From positions 1 through 38,010 of the forward strand of contig BOBG01000006.1 in NCBI GenBank assembly GCA_026002265.1: DNA of 38,010 bases, given 5' to 3'. The translations under genes and the position numbers were made by a program. Numbering within the stretch: the first letter of the stretch is position 1; the number at the start of each line of letters is the position of its first letter. The notes under the pieces were generated by a model. It was not told the origin of the DNA. It worked only from the letters and a program-made list of their open reading frames with translations, and did no database searches. Below are positions 15,389-22,937 of the stretch, piece after piece. Source of the stretch: Spirochaetia bacterium (GTDB lineage Bacteria; Spirochaetota; Spirochaetia; Treponematales; Breznakiellaceae).

Positions 15389-15913
15389 TTATTTTTCACA
15401 TTCTTCTTTTAAGTCTTTTAGATCATTTATTATTATATTATTTAATTTATTTTGCATTGATTTTTTTGTTAATTTTATTAAAAATCCTTCCAGGCTTTCT
15501 TCTACTTTTACAGTAGTTATTCCATTATTTTCAGTAAAATACCAATTATGAACCGCATAAGCTCCTGTTGTCTTTCCAGTCCAACCAAAGGCATTATTTT
15601 TGTATGTATGTATTTGTGATTTATAACTTAATCCATCGGCGGTCCATTTAAAATTTGCATTTTCAGCCAATGGATCTAACAATTCACTTTTTGTAACAGC
15701 CTTACGCCAATTTACCCAATTATTAATATCAGCTAATATTTTTATTATTTTTTCCATTGGGGCATTTATTATAATTTCATTATTTCCAATTACAGGAGCG
15801 TTTTTATTTATATCTATATTCATTATACCATTTCTTTCTGTATGATTATTCGATTGACTTTTACACCCCATAAACAATAATACCATTATTATTAACCAAA
15901 AGAACCTATACAT
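15389..15913 (-). CDS. SRPBCC (polyketide-cyclase-like) lipoprotein (cassette 17)
   Basis: A protein of about 174 residues. MYRFFWLIIMVLLFMGC is a lipoprotein signal with cysteine at 17. After a polar linker comes an SRPBCC domain: NEIIINAPMEKIIKILADIN, NWVNWRKAVTKSEL, FKWTADGLSYKSQIHTY and TTVKVEESLEGFLIKLTKKS, the usual strand and helix order of this ligand-binding fold. Envelope location is likely; ligand unknown. The start at 15913 is preferred because the promoter -10 ends five bases upstream, which excludes the more upstream ATG at 15928 and implies a leaderless message. Confidence 0.8.
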   Translation of the reverse strand: MYRFFWLIIMVLLFMGCKSQSNNHTERNGIMNIDINKNAPVIGNNEIIINAPMEKIIKILADINNWVNWRKAVTKSELLDPLAENANFKWTADGLSYKSQIHTYKNNAFGWTGKTTGAYAVHNWYFTENNGITTVKVEESLEGFLIKLTKKSMQNKLNNIIINDLKDLKEECEK

Positions 15914-15918
15914 AATGT

Positions 15919-15947
15919 AATATAACATTTTTACACAATTTTGTCAA
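15919..15947 (-). promoter_or_regulatory. Cassette 17 promoter, leaderless configuration
   Basis: Minus-strand TTGACA, 17-base spacer, TATATT, ending five bases before the ATG at 15913. No ribosome binding site is possible. Confidence 0.7.
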
Positions 15948-15989
15948 GTGTTTTTATATAATATTTACACAAAACTTAGCCCCAATTGC

Positions 15990-16160
15990 GCTTAACGTTC
16001 CGGTTGTTTATGACGTTTTTGCGGTTGCGATAAAGGAAACCGTAGGTTTCCAGCAACCGCAAAAATGTGCCGGAGAAAAAACGCACAAAGGGCGCAGCCC
16101 GACTGCGTTTTTTCTCCGGCCAAGCCGCTACTGCGGCGCAGCGTATAGCGTATGTTAGGC
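15990..16160 (-). repeat. attC17 integron recombination site
   Basis: Core boxes GCTTAAC (15990-15996) and GTTAGGC (16154-16160); inner arms GCCGGAG / CTCCGGC. Left L region GTTCCGGTTGTTTATG against right CGTATAGC, unpaired as in attC8. Confidence 0.88.
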
Positions 16161-16176
16161 GAAGTAAAAATTGCTT

Positions 16177-16911
16177 TTATATACTTTTCTTTATTATCTC
16201 CATTAGAAAATTATTTTCTTCTGTACCCATACCTTCAGACAACCTAGCAGCAGCATTAATTGAAAGCCAATATAGTATGTTATCTTTGGGAACATTTGCT
16301 ATTTCACAATAATTTTTAAGATACAATTCCGCCAATTCTTTATTATAATTTTTATACAATAAATATGTTCTACATATATCAGCTTCACTATTACCAGAGC
16401 TTGAATTTACCCAGTCAATGATTTTAATACCATTATTTGTTTTTAACAAATTCATTAGATGAAAATCTCCATGACACAAATAATTATCAAAATTAATATT
16501 TTCAAATTTTTCCAATATTTTTTGTTTATATTCAATTCCTAACATATTAGCATTGTTAATATTTTTTTGTAATATTTTCTTCATTAAAGGAAAATTATTA
16601 ACAACATTTTTACTCAGACTTAGTTGTATTTCTATTGATTTGACAATATATTTTTGTAATTCATTTTCATCTTTTAATGCTATTTGATCAAGAGGAACGC
16701 CATCAACAAGTTCCATTGAAAATCCAATTTTTCCATCAATTTCAACCATATCATAAATAGCCGGTACTGGCAGACCAAGTGCAAAAACCATTTTTTGAAG
16801 ATTCATTTCATAAGCAATATCATCTTTTGAGATATTTCTTTTAAATAATTTTATAGCTATATTTTCATTTTTATATACATCAGCTTGATCACCACTTGCA
16901 ATTAATTCCAT
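16177..16911 (-). CDS. Aminoglycoside phosphotransferase-family kinase (cassette 18)
   Basis: A 244-residue small-molecule kinase of the APH/choline kinase superfamily. The N-lobe shows NIAIKLFKRN with the ATP-binding Lys. The catalytic loop is YLCHGDFHLMNLL (HGDFHxxN, near residue 145) and the metal-binding Asp is in IKIIDWVNSSSGNSEADICR (IDW). It could phosphorylate an antibiotic, a sugar or an amino alcohol; the sequence does not decide. TAGGAG precedes the ATG; the promoter at 16928-16956 belongs to the cassette. Confidence 0.86.
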   Translation of the reverse strand: MELIASGDQADVYKNENIAIKLFKRNISKDDIAYEMNLQKMVFALGLPVPAIYDMVEIDGKIGFSMELVDGVPLDQIALKDENELQKYIVKSIEIQLSLSKNVVNNFPLMKKILQKNINNANMLGIEYKQKILEKFENINFDNYLCHGDFHLMNLLKTNNGIKIIDWVNSSSGNSEADICRTYLLYKNYNKELAELYLKNYCEIANVPKDNILYWLSINAAARLSEGMGTEENNFLMEIIKKSI

Positions 16912-16927
16912 TTTTATCTCCTATTCA

Positions 16928-16956
16928 TTTTTAAACGATTATTTAAAAAATGTCAA
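16928..16956 (-). promoter_or_regulatory. Cassette 18 promoter
   Basis: Minus-strand TTGACA, 17-base spacer, TAAAAA. Confidence 0.65.
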
Positions 16957-16998
16957 TATACAGTATTTATATTTTCAAAATATTTCAATTTTTATTTC

Positions 16999-17167
16999 GC
17001 CTAACGTGAAAGCTATACGACGTTTTTGCAGTTGCGATAAAGGAAACCGCAGGTTTCCAACAACCGCAAAAATGTGCCGGAGAAAAAATGCATAAAGGCC
17101 GTAGCCGACTGCGTTTTTTCGTAGGCCAAGCCCTTACTGCGGCGCAGCGTATAAGCGTATGTTAGGC
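16999..17167 (-). repeat. attC18 integron recombination site
   Basis: Core boxes GCCTAAC (16999-17005) and GTTAGGC (17161-17167). Left inner arm GCCGGAG against right CGTAGGCC, mismatched. Confidence 0.88.
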
Positions 17168-17183
17168 GAAGTACCGGCGTACT

Positions 17184-17735
17184 TTATACTTTCTTCCATT
17201 CTTTTTTTAATAATCTATACTCCACCCTGTCTTTTAATTTACCTTCATGTAATGTATGTTCTTTGAATTCCGACTCTTTTATCATTCCGCATTTTTTCAT
17301 TACTTTTTCTGAGCCTATATTTTCCTTTAAACATCCTGCTGTTATTTTGTATACATTATTTTCTTCAAATGCGTATCCTATTATTCTTTTTACGGCTTCT
17401 GTTGTATATCCTTTATTCCAATATTTCTCTTTTGTGAAATAACCTAAATCTACAATTTTTCCAAATGGTGTATTTTTTTTAACTGTATATCCTATTTCCC
17501 CTATATATTCTTGAATTATTTTATTCTCCATCCTAAAAAAATATAATTTTCTATCTTCCAATTTTGTTTCTTCAATTGCCTTTAGTAAATTATCTTCCGA
17601 TTCTTTTATGTTTTTTGTTTTAATATCCGGTAAATATTTCATTGATATATTATCCGATAATAATTCATGGTGTGTTAATAAATCTTCAAAAATATGATCC
17701 CTAATTATTAACCTTTTAGTATATAATTTTATCAT
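17184..17735 (-). CDS. GNAT acetyltransferase, RimJ/RimL type (cassette 19)
   Basis: A protein of about 183 residues. MIKLYTKRLIIRDHIFEDL is a RimJ/RimL-type start, YIGEIGYTV is strand 4, and YWNKGYTTEAVKRIIGYAFE holds the acetyl-CoA loop in a KGYTTEA form. CLKENIGSEKVMKKCGMIKE and VEYRLLKKEW complete the fold. Substrate unknown. The ATG at 17735 follows AAGGGGTGG; the ATG at 17768 lies upstream of the promoter -10 and is unlikely. Nearest intact cassette to the right end of the array. Confidence 0.86.
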   Translation of the reverse strand: MIKLYTKRLIIRDHIFEDLLTHHELLSDNISMKYLPDIKTKNIKESEDNLLKAIEETKLEDRKLYFFRMENKIIQEYIGEIGYTVKKNTPFGKIVDLGYFTKEKYWNKGYTTEAVKRIIGYAFEENNVYKITAGCLKENIGSEKVMKKCGMIKESEFKEHTLHEGKLKDRVEYRLLKKEWKKV

Positions 17736-17757
17736 TTTCTTACCACCCCTTTGATTT

Positions 17758-17785
17758 ATTATATTCATTAATTGGTTTTTGTCAA
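17758..17785 (-). promoter_or_regulatory. Cassette 19 promoter
   Basis: Minus-strand TTGACA, 16-base spacer, perfect TATAAT. Confidence 0.75.
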
Positions 17786-17822
17786 TATCTTTATTATTTC
17801 CTGCCAGTTTAGCCGGTATTTC

Positions 17823-17995
17823 GCCTAATGTTCCGGCTGTATATGACGTTTTTGCAAGCCCGATAAAGAAATGCGAAGCATTTTCAGGGCAACAAAAAAT
17901 GTGCTGGAGTAAAACACCATAAAGGACGTTAGCCCGACTGGTGTTTTACGGAAGCCAAGCCGCTACTGCGGCGCAGCGTAAACTGTATGCTATGC
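17823..17995 (-). repeat. attC19, last full attC at the right end of the array
   Basis: Core boxes GCCTAAT (17823-17829) and GCTATGC (17989-17995), both off consensus. Inner arms GCTGGAGTAAAACACCA and TGGTGTTTTACGGAAGC pair in another sequence variant. The cassette to its right has been lost or replaced by the insertion sequence. Confidence 0.85.
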
Positions 17996-18029
17996 GAAGT
18001 GCGGGCGTACCCCATTATTTTAATTTTAT

Positions 18030-18893
18030 AATAGACTTGTCCGATAAGTCTAAATTTGTAGCTCGAAATTAATGATACCACAAATGAGGGATATCCTGAG
18101 CAAATGCCTCCTACAATGATTTCGGTAAGGATATACCATGCTTTTACAAGTTTTTATTTTGGCATTGATATGTTCAATGGCTACTCTTTTTTTAGCAAGC
18201 CGTTTGTTATACGCCAATTCTCGTTTGTTCAATTCATGATATTTACTTGCTTTTTTCGCTATCTGACTGTTCGCATGAAGCCCCTCTATTCTCAGATACC
18301 CAAGATCCGCCTGTATCAGGATTGATGGATCAACCGCTTTCTCAATCGTGTCCTTATACATTTTGAAATCATGAACACTTCCTTTGTCTTGCTGCACATC
18401 AATAATCAGTTTATCTTTCCGATTGATTATTACCTGCGTTTTTATAGTATGCTTTTTCCCCGAATAATACTCTTTCTGTTTTTTTTAGGGCGTTGTATTG
18501 GACTTTCCGTCCGTCATATCTACCACTATATACTGAATCTCGTCCGCTACTTTCTTAAGAACCTTCTTGCCGGGCAGTTTGAAAGTTTTGTCTTTAGACA
18601 GAGTATCTTCTACCCATTGTATCGTTTCGCATACTGTGCTTCTGCTGACTCCATAATCGGCTCCTATGGACTCCATCGTGCGGTATTCCCTCAGATACTT
18701 GAGCGTTATCGTTAACTTGTCCCTCACTATCAGCTTCGGTGGGCTGCCTCCCTTGTTATGCAGCTTATCATATTCCCGATTCCATTTTTACTCCAAATAA
18801 CCGTTTAAATACAACCTCTTTGACGTCTTTGGCCTTTTTTCCCTGTCCCATTCTTTCACTATATCATATCTTCAGTTGTCGAACAAGTCTATT
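18030..18893 (-). mobile_element. Degenerate IS5-family insertion sequence
   Basis: About 864 bp bounded by imperfect terminal inverted repeats: AATAGACTTGTCCGATAAGT at the left, and on the minus strand AATAGACTTGTTCGACAACT at the right. It holds one broken IS5-type transposase gene. No target duplication is visible: the left flank is cassette-type sequence ending TTTTAT, the right flank GCCAAAA belongs to a MATE gene. The element therefore marks a rearrangement junction and not a simple insertion. Confidence 0.85.
18050..18851 (-). pseudogene. IS5-family DDE transposase, frameshift plus stop
   Basis: Reading from ATG 18851, the frame shifts after FKRLFGVK: one extra A in a run of A moves it into a stop; the correct frame continues KWNREYDKLHNKGGSPPKLI. 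Then REYRTMESIGADYGVSRSTV is the helix-turn-helix region and GKKVLKKV the linker. An in-frame TAA follows SNTTP, replacing a lysine codon by one base change. The rest gives EYYSGKKHTIKTQ, KGSVHDFKMYKD, ADLGYLRIEGLH and RVAIEHINAKIKTCK, the DDE catalytic segments. At least two lesions, so inactive. Confidence 0.85.
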
Positions 18894-19549
18894 GCCAAAA
18901 AGAGCACATTTCTTTCGCTTGCCTTTGCGGATTTCAAATTTAACGTGCCTTTGCTCAAATCGGTTTTTTCCATCGGGCTTCCTTCGTTTTTTATGAAGGT
19001 GATTTATGTTGCGGGCTTCCTTGTGCAAAACAATGTGGCCGCTTCATTTGGCGATATTTACATCAGCTATGCCAAGGCCTCTGCATGGGCGTTCAGCCTT
19101 TGGTGGGTTACAGTAGCACCGCCGAAAAATGGCAGCGCATGAGGGAGATCGTCAAAAAAACGCTGTTCTACGCGACAGTCCTCGGCATGGTATTTGCTTT
19201 TTGCTATTTTCTCGCCGCAGACAATCTCCTGTGGCTCTTCATCAACGATGTGAAAGTTGTCGTTATAGGAACGCCATTTCTGCGTATAGCGATAATCTCA
19301 TTTCTTGCCTATGGAACAATGTATATGACTGCAACACTTTTTCAGGCGACTGGCAACGCGGCTCCCGCCTTTGCAGTATCGTTGATACAGGAAGCCGCAT
19401 TAATTCCGATGGTGCTTTTGGGAACAGCGCTTATGGGCGTAAGTGGTATTGCGTGGGCGCTTCCCGCTGGCGATGTAACCGCGATGCTCGCCGGCATAAT
19501 CCTGCAAACAGCGTACAGGAAAAAACTCTATGCCGGGGAAAGCAAATAA
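18894..19549 (+). pseudogene. MATE-family efflux transporter, 5'-truncated and frameshifted
   Basis: C-terminal half of a multidrug/toxin extrusion transporter. The first frame gives FADFKFNVPLLKSVFSIGLP and FGDIYISYAKASA; around 19085 the frame shifts and continues GVQPLVGYSSTAEKWQRM, the well-conserved MATE motif, then several transmembrane helices (LFYATVLGMVFAFCYFLAA, FLAYGTMYMTATLFQATGNA) to a normal stop. The 5' half is replaced by the IS element. Base use is richer in GC than the cassette genes, showing it is chromosomal and not cargo. Confidence 0.85.
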
Positions 19550-19556
19550 ATATGGT

Positions 19557-19577
19557 GGCGGCAATGCCGCCCTTTTT
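19557..19577 (+). terminator. Intrinsic terminator of the MATE remnant
   Basis: GGCGGC-AAT-GCCGCC hairpin followed by CTTTTTATTT, eight bases after the MATE stop codon. Confidence 0.75.
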
Positions 19578-19700
19578 ATTTATTATGGGGTAAAACATTT
19601 TCTGAAAAATAGTATATAATATAATCAGAAAAAAATAATGGTATAAAAGATTTAGTGTACGCCCATGACGCACGGCGAGTCGTAAAAGGGGCTAAAAAAA

Positions 19701-19740
19701 CGTCGTATAACAGGTCTGTATACGCTTCCGGGCGCAGTAG
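19701..19740 (+). repeat. attC fragment in inverted orientation
   Basis: CGTCGTATAACAGGTCTGTA followed by TACGCTTCC and GGGCGCAGTAG. Read on the plus strand it resembles the reverse complement of the right end of attC6 (ATAACAGG-CTGTATATGCTG-GCGC-GCAGTAG). The core box GTATAAC is at 19705-19711. The rest of the site is missing. Its orientation is opposite to the 19 sites of the array. Confidence 0.55.
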
Positions 19741-19778
19741 CACCTTTTATTACATTATTACGTTAAGCGGCTTCACCG

Positions 19779-20465
19779 CTAATGTTCTTTGTTTTTTAAT
19801 AATTCAAACTTGTTCTTCTTAAATGACAAAATACCATCATCTCGCATACGGCAAAGTTCCGCTGACATTGCACTCCGATCAACTGACAAGTATGCCGCTA
19901 ATTCCTCTCTATTAAACGGAATATCAAAAGAACGGCTATTTTCTTTTTTTGCTTGAGAGGATAAATAAGCAAGCAGTTTTTCACGAGTGCTATGTCTGGA
20001 TTGAAGATCATTTTTTGCTAATAGAACATTGCTTTTTTCAGCAAGACTACGGATAAGATTTTTTATCATAAGTGTATGGTATGAGCAAACCTGTGGACAA
20101 GGAACGATTAAGCGGTTATAATCAAGAAACAAAACCTCCGCCTTTTCCACAGCAATAACACTAACGGGAATATGCTTAATTTCGGCGCAAACAAAGGCAG
20201 CGCCAAACTGCTCACCACATTTAATCTGTTCAACAATTTTACGATTTCCCCAAAAATCATCCCGCAAGATATGTAAAGTACCGGCGAGAACTATTCCTAA
20301 AGCGGTACATTCGTCTCCTTCCCGGTAAACATATGCTTCTTTTTCAAAAGATTTTCTACGTCCGCCAAGACAGATGAGTAATGTATCAATGTCCGTATCA
20401 GAAACGCCGGAAAAAAAACTCGACCGCCAAATAACAATCCGGTGTTTGGCTAAAATATTTTTCAA
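19779..20465 (-). CDS. Crp/Fnr-family regulator, HcpR-like
   Basis: A 228-residue regulator with an N-terminal cyclic-nucleotide-binding-type beta barrel (YREGDECTALGIVLAGTLHI, about residues 47-66) and a C-terminal winged helix (FDIPFNREELAAYLSVDRSA, then MSAELCRMRDDGILSFKKNK). It is divergent from hcp, the arrangement of HcpR regulators that respond to nitrosative stress. The barrel lacks the Fnr cysteine cluster, which fits HcpR and not Fnr. The start is taken as TTG 20465, preceded by AAGGAG; the more upstream ATG codons have no ribosome binding site. A short inverted repeat ATCAT-10 bases-ATGAT (20545-20565 area) is a possible operator. Confidence 0.82.
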   Translation of the reverse strand: MKNILAKHRIVIWRSSFFSGVSDTDIDTLLICLGGRRKSFEKEAYVYREGDECTALGIVLAGTLHILRDDFWGNRKIVEQIKCGEQFGAAFVCAEIKHIPVSVIAVEKAEVLFLDYNRLIVPCPQVCSYHTLMIKNLIRSLAEKSNVLLAKNDLQSRHSTREKLLAYLSSQAKKENSRSFDIPFNREELAAYLSVDRSAMSAELCRMRDDGILSFKKNKFELLKNKEH

Positions 20466-20583
20466 AAAAACTCCTTTTCGTTGGAAAAACAACCGATTCC
20501 CTTTTTTCATTATGCTATATTTGGTCCATAACGACAAGAGGTACATCATTCAAGTCAGGATGATACCCAATGAGGAGGATTAT

Positions 20584-22143
20584 ATGTTTTGTTTTCAATG
20601 TGAACAGACAGCCGGAGGAAAGGGCTGTACGACAGGCGGTGTATGCGGAAAGAAAGACACTACCGCAGGGCTTCAAGACAAACTTACCGGCGCTCTTATA
20701 ATGCTGGCAAAAGTTTCTAACTGCCGCAAAGCAACGGAAAACATTTTTCGGATTATCAGGGAGGGGCTTTTTACCACAGTAACAAACGTCAATTTTGATG
20801 ATAAAGTTATTGAACACTTGATTGATGAAGCCCATAAGGAGCGGATAACTTTGTTTACCGATTCCGCGAAATACGATGATTTTGATATGAACGAAATTTG
20901 GGAAGCGCCGGAAGATATTCGTTCTCTTAAATCGCTTATCCTTTTTGGGATTCGCGGTATGTCCGCTTATGCCTGTCATGCGGCGGCTTTGGGGTTTTCG
21001 AGCGGCGAAGTGGACAGCTTCTTTTGCAAGGCTCTTGAAGCGATTGAAAATACCAAACTTGGCCTAGATGAACTTTTGCCGCTTGTCATGGAAACCGGAA
21101 AGGCGAATCTTGTTTGTATGGAACTCCTTGACAGAGCGCATACAGAAACTTACGGAAAACCCTCGCCTGTTACCGTTCCTTTAGTAATCGAAAAGGGGCC
21201 GTTTATTGTTGTTTCAGGTCATGATTTACACGACCTTAAACTCTTGCTTGAACAGACAAACGGCAAGGGTATAAATATTTATACCCACGGAGAAATGCTT
21301 CCTGCCCACGCATATCCGGCTCTTAAAGCGTACCCGCACTTAAAAGGCAACTTTGGCACTGCATGGCAAAATCAGCAGACAGAGTTTGACGCAATACCCG
21401 GAGCGGTACTTTTTACTACAAACTGTTTGATGAAACCAAAAGACAGTTACAGCGACAGGGTCTTCACTACTGCGGAGGTACGTTTTCCCGGACTTACTCA
21501 CATAGACGGCAAAAAAGATTTTACGCCGCTCATTAACAAGGCGTTGGAAGCCGGCGGTTACCGCGAAGATAAAATCATGACGGGCATTAATGGCGGTAAG
21601 ACAGTAACGACAGGCTACGCGCATGGCGTTGTACTTGAAAACGCCGGGGCTATTATTGAAGCGGTAAAGGCAGGAGTCATAAAACATTTCCTTCTCGTAG
21701 GCGGTTGTGACGGCGCGAAGCCGGGACGCAATTATTATACCGATTTTGTAAAAGCCACTCCCGGAGATACGGTCATTCTAACTCTTGGCTGCGGAAAATA
21801 CCGTTTTAACGATTTGGATATTGGCTCAATTGGCCCGTTCCCGCGAATCATGGATATGGGGCAATGCAATGACGCATATTCCGCTATCAAGGTTGCCCTT
21901 GTCCTCGCGGAGGCTTTTAAGTGCGGTGTGAATGAACTCCCGCTCAGTCTTGTTCTTTCATGGTATGAACAAAAAGCGGCTGCAATACTTTTAACCCTGC
22001 TGTATCTTGGTATAAAAAATATCAGGCTTGGTCCCAGCCTTCCGGCCTTTGTGTCTCCCAATGTGCTGAATTATCTTGTGGAAAATTTCGGCATTGTGCC
22101 TACCGGTTCCGCGGAACAGGATTTGTCAACGATGCTGAATTAA
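20584..22143 (+). CDS. hcp: Hybrid cluster protein (hydroxylamine/NO reductase)
   Basis: A 519-residue cytoplasmic Fe-S enzyme; family members reduce nitric oxide or hydroxylamine and act as S-nitrosylases in nitrosative stress. The N-terminal cysteines MFCFQCEQ, GC (residue 15) and VC (residue 21) give the C-x2-C-x8-C-x5-C pattern of Desulfovibrio-type class I proteins. Hybrid-cluster ligands are visible in order: His in SGHDLHD, Glu in YTHGEMLPAH, Cys in TTNCLMKP, Cys in VGGCDGAKPG, Cys in TLGCGKYRFN, Glu in VNELPLSLVLSWYEQKAA. The start is fixed by GAGGAGG at seven bases. Divergent from the HcpR-like regulator and followed by a ferredoxin-like gene. Confidence 0.95.
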   Translation: MFCFQCEQTAGGKGCTTGGVCGKKDTTAGLQDKLTGALIMLAKVSNCRKATENIFRIIREGLFTTVTNVNFDDKVIEHLIDEAHKERITLFTDSAKYDDFDMNEIWEAPEDIRSLKSLILFGIRGMSAYACHAAALGFSSGEVDSFFCKALEAIENTKLGLDELLPLVMETGKANLVCMELLDRAHTETYGKPSPVTVPLVIEKGPFIVVSGHDLHDLKLLLEQTNGKGINIYTHGEMLPAHAYPALKAYPHLKGNFGTAWQNQQTEFDAIPGAVLFTTNCLMKPKDSYSDRVFTTAEVRFPGLTHIDGKKDFTPLINKALEAGGYREDKIMTGINGGKTVTTGYAHGVVLENAGAIIEAVKAGVIKHFLLVGGCDGAKPGRNYYTDFVKATPGDTVILTLGCGKYRFNDLDIGSIGPFPRIMDMGQCNDAYSAIKVALVLAEAFKCGVNELPLSLVLSWYEQKAAAILLTLLYLGIKNIRLGPSLPAFVSPNVLNYLVENFGIVPTGSAEQDLSTMLN

Positions 22144-22148
22144 CATTG

Positions 22149-22172
22149 ACACTCCCGGATTTACCGGGGTGT
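22149..22172 (+). terminator. Hairpin between hcp and the ferredoxin gene
   Basis: ACAC-T-CCCGG / CCGGG-GTGT stem (one bulged T) with loop ATTTA, followed by a short T stretch. It could be an intrinsic terminator that lets part of the transcription through to the next gene. Confidence 0.5.
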
Positions 22173-22207
22173 TTCAGCGTTTTTTGGAGAAAAGCAAGGA
22201 GCTTAAT

Positions 22208-22924
22208 GTGGTACGGAAAATCATAACCATAGACCGTGAAAAGTGTAACGGTTGCGGACTGTGCGCGGAAGCCTGTCATGAAGGTGCTATCGGCATTATT
22301 GACGGTAAGGCAACGTTATTACGAGACGATTATTGTGATGGTCTTGGTAATTGCCTGCCTGTTTGTCCTACGAGTGCCATTACTTTTGAAGAACGTGAAG
22401 CAAAAGAATACAACGAGGAGGCAGTAAAGATGAACATGAATGAAAAAATGGACGGGAAACCTCCCGTCTGCGGATGTCCCGGCAGTAACGCCAAAACGAT
22501 CAATCGAACCGAAGGTTCGCAGGATTCAGTAGCTGCGGCTGTTCCTGTCGGTAAAACACAAAGCCGGCTTAATCAGTGGCCGGTGCAAATAAAACTTGTG
22601 CCTATAAACGCTCCTTATTTTGAAGGCGCGAATTTACTTGTATCCGCGGATTGCGCTGCTTATGCCTACGGCAATTTTCATAATGATTTTATGAAAAAAA
22701 AAATTGTTTTGATAGGCTGTCCAAAACTTGATGAAGGGGACTACAGCAAAAAACTGACGGAAATTATCAGCCAAAACAACATAAAATCCGTTACGGTAAT
22801 CAGGATGGAAGTTCCCTGTTGCGGTGGTATTGAACAGGCGGTGAAGAACGCCCTGCAAAATTCCGGTAAGATGTTACCATGGCAGGTTGTAACCATTTCA
22901 ATTTCAGGGGAAATTTTGGATTGA
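22208..22924 (+). CDS. Two-[4Fe-4S] ferredoxin-like protein linked to hcp
   Basis: A 238-residue protein. The N-terminus has two 4Fe-4S motifs, CNGCGLCAEACHEGAIG and CDGLGNCLPVCPTSAI. It then has a linker with CGCPGSNAKT and a C-terminal domain with SADCAAYAYGNFHNDFMKKK, LIGCPKLDEGDYSKKL and EVPCCGGIEQAV, conserved in proteins found next to hcp in anaerobes. The CPKLD and PCCGG cysteines suggest further metal or thiol chemistry. A role in passing electrons to Hcp is an inference from neighbourhood. The start is GTG 22208, six bases after AAGGAG; an upstream GTG at 22169 has no ribosome binding site and overlaps the hairpin. Confidence 0.85.
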   Translation: MVRKIITIDREKCNGCGLCAEACHEGAIGIIDGKATLLRDDYCDGLGNCLPVCPTSAITFEEREAKEYNEEAVKMNMNEKMDGKPPVCGCPGSNAKTINRTEGSQDSVAAAVPVGKTQSRLNQWPVQIKLVPINAPYFEGANLLVSADCAAYAYGNFHNDFMKKKIVLIGCPKLDEGDYSKKLTEIISQNNIKSVTVIRMEVPCCGGIEQAVKNALQNSGKMLPWQVVTISISGEILD

Positions 22925-22937
22925 AAAAGGTGGAACT

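Noticed and set aside
2450..15551. Many frames of 60-110 codons inside the attC sites
   Set aside because: They repeat the same attC-derived peptides in each site and lack start signals; attC sequence explains them.
18030..18893. Integron integrase at the right end of the array
   Set aside because: The frames show IS5-type DDE segments and no tyrosine-recombinase motifs.
20374..20583. Longer hcp reading frame starting at 20374
   Set aside because: The family starts with MFCFQC and a strong GAGGAGG precedes the ATG at 20584; the upstream part overlaps the divergent regulator gene.
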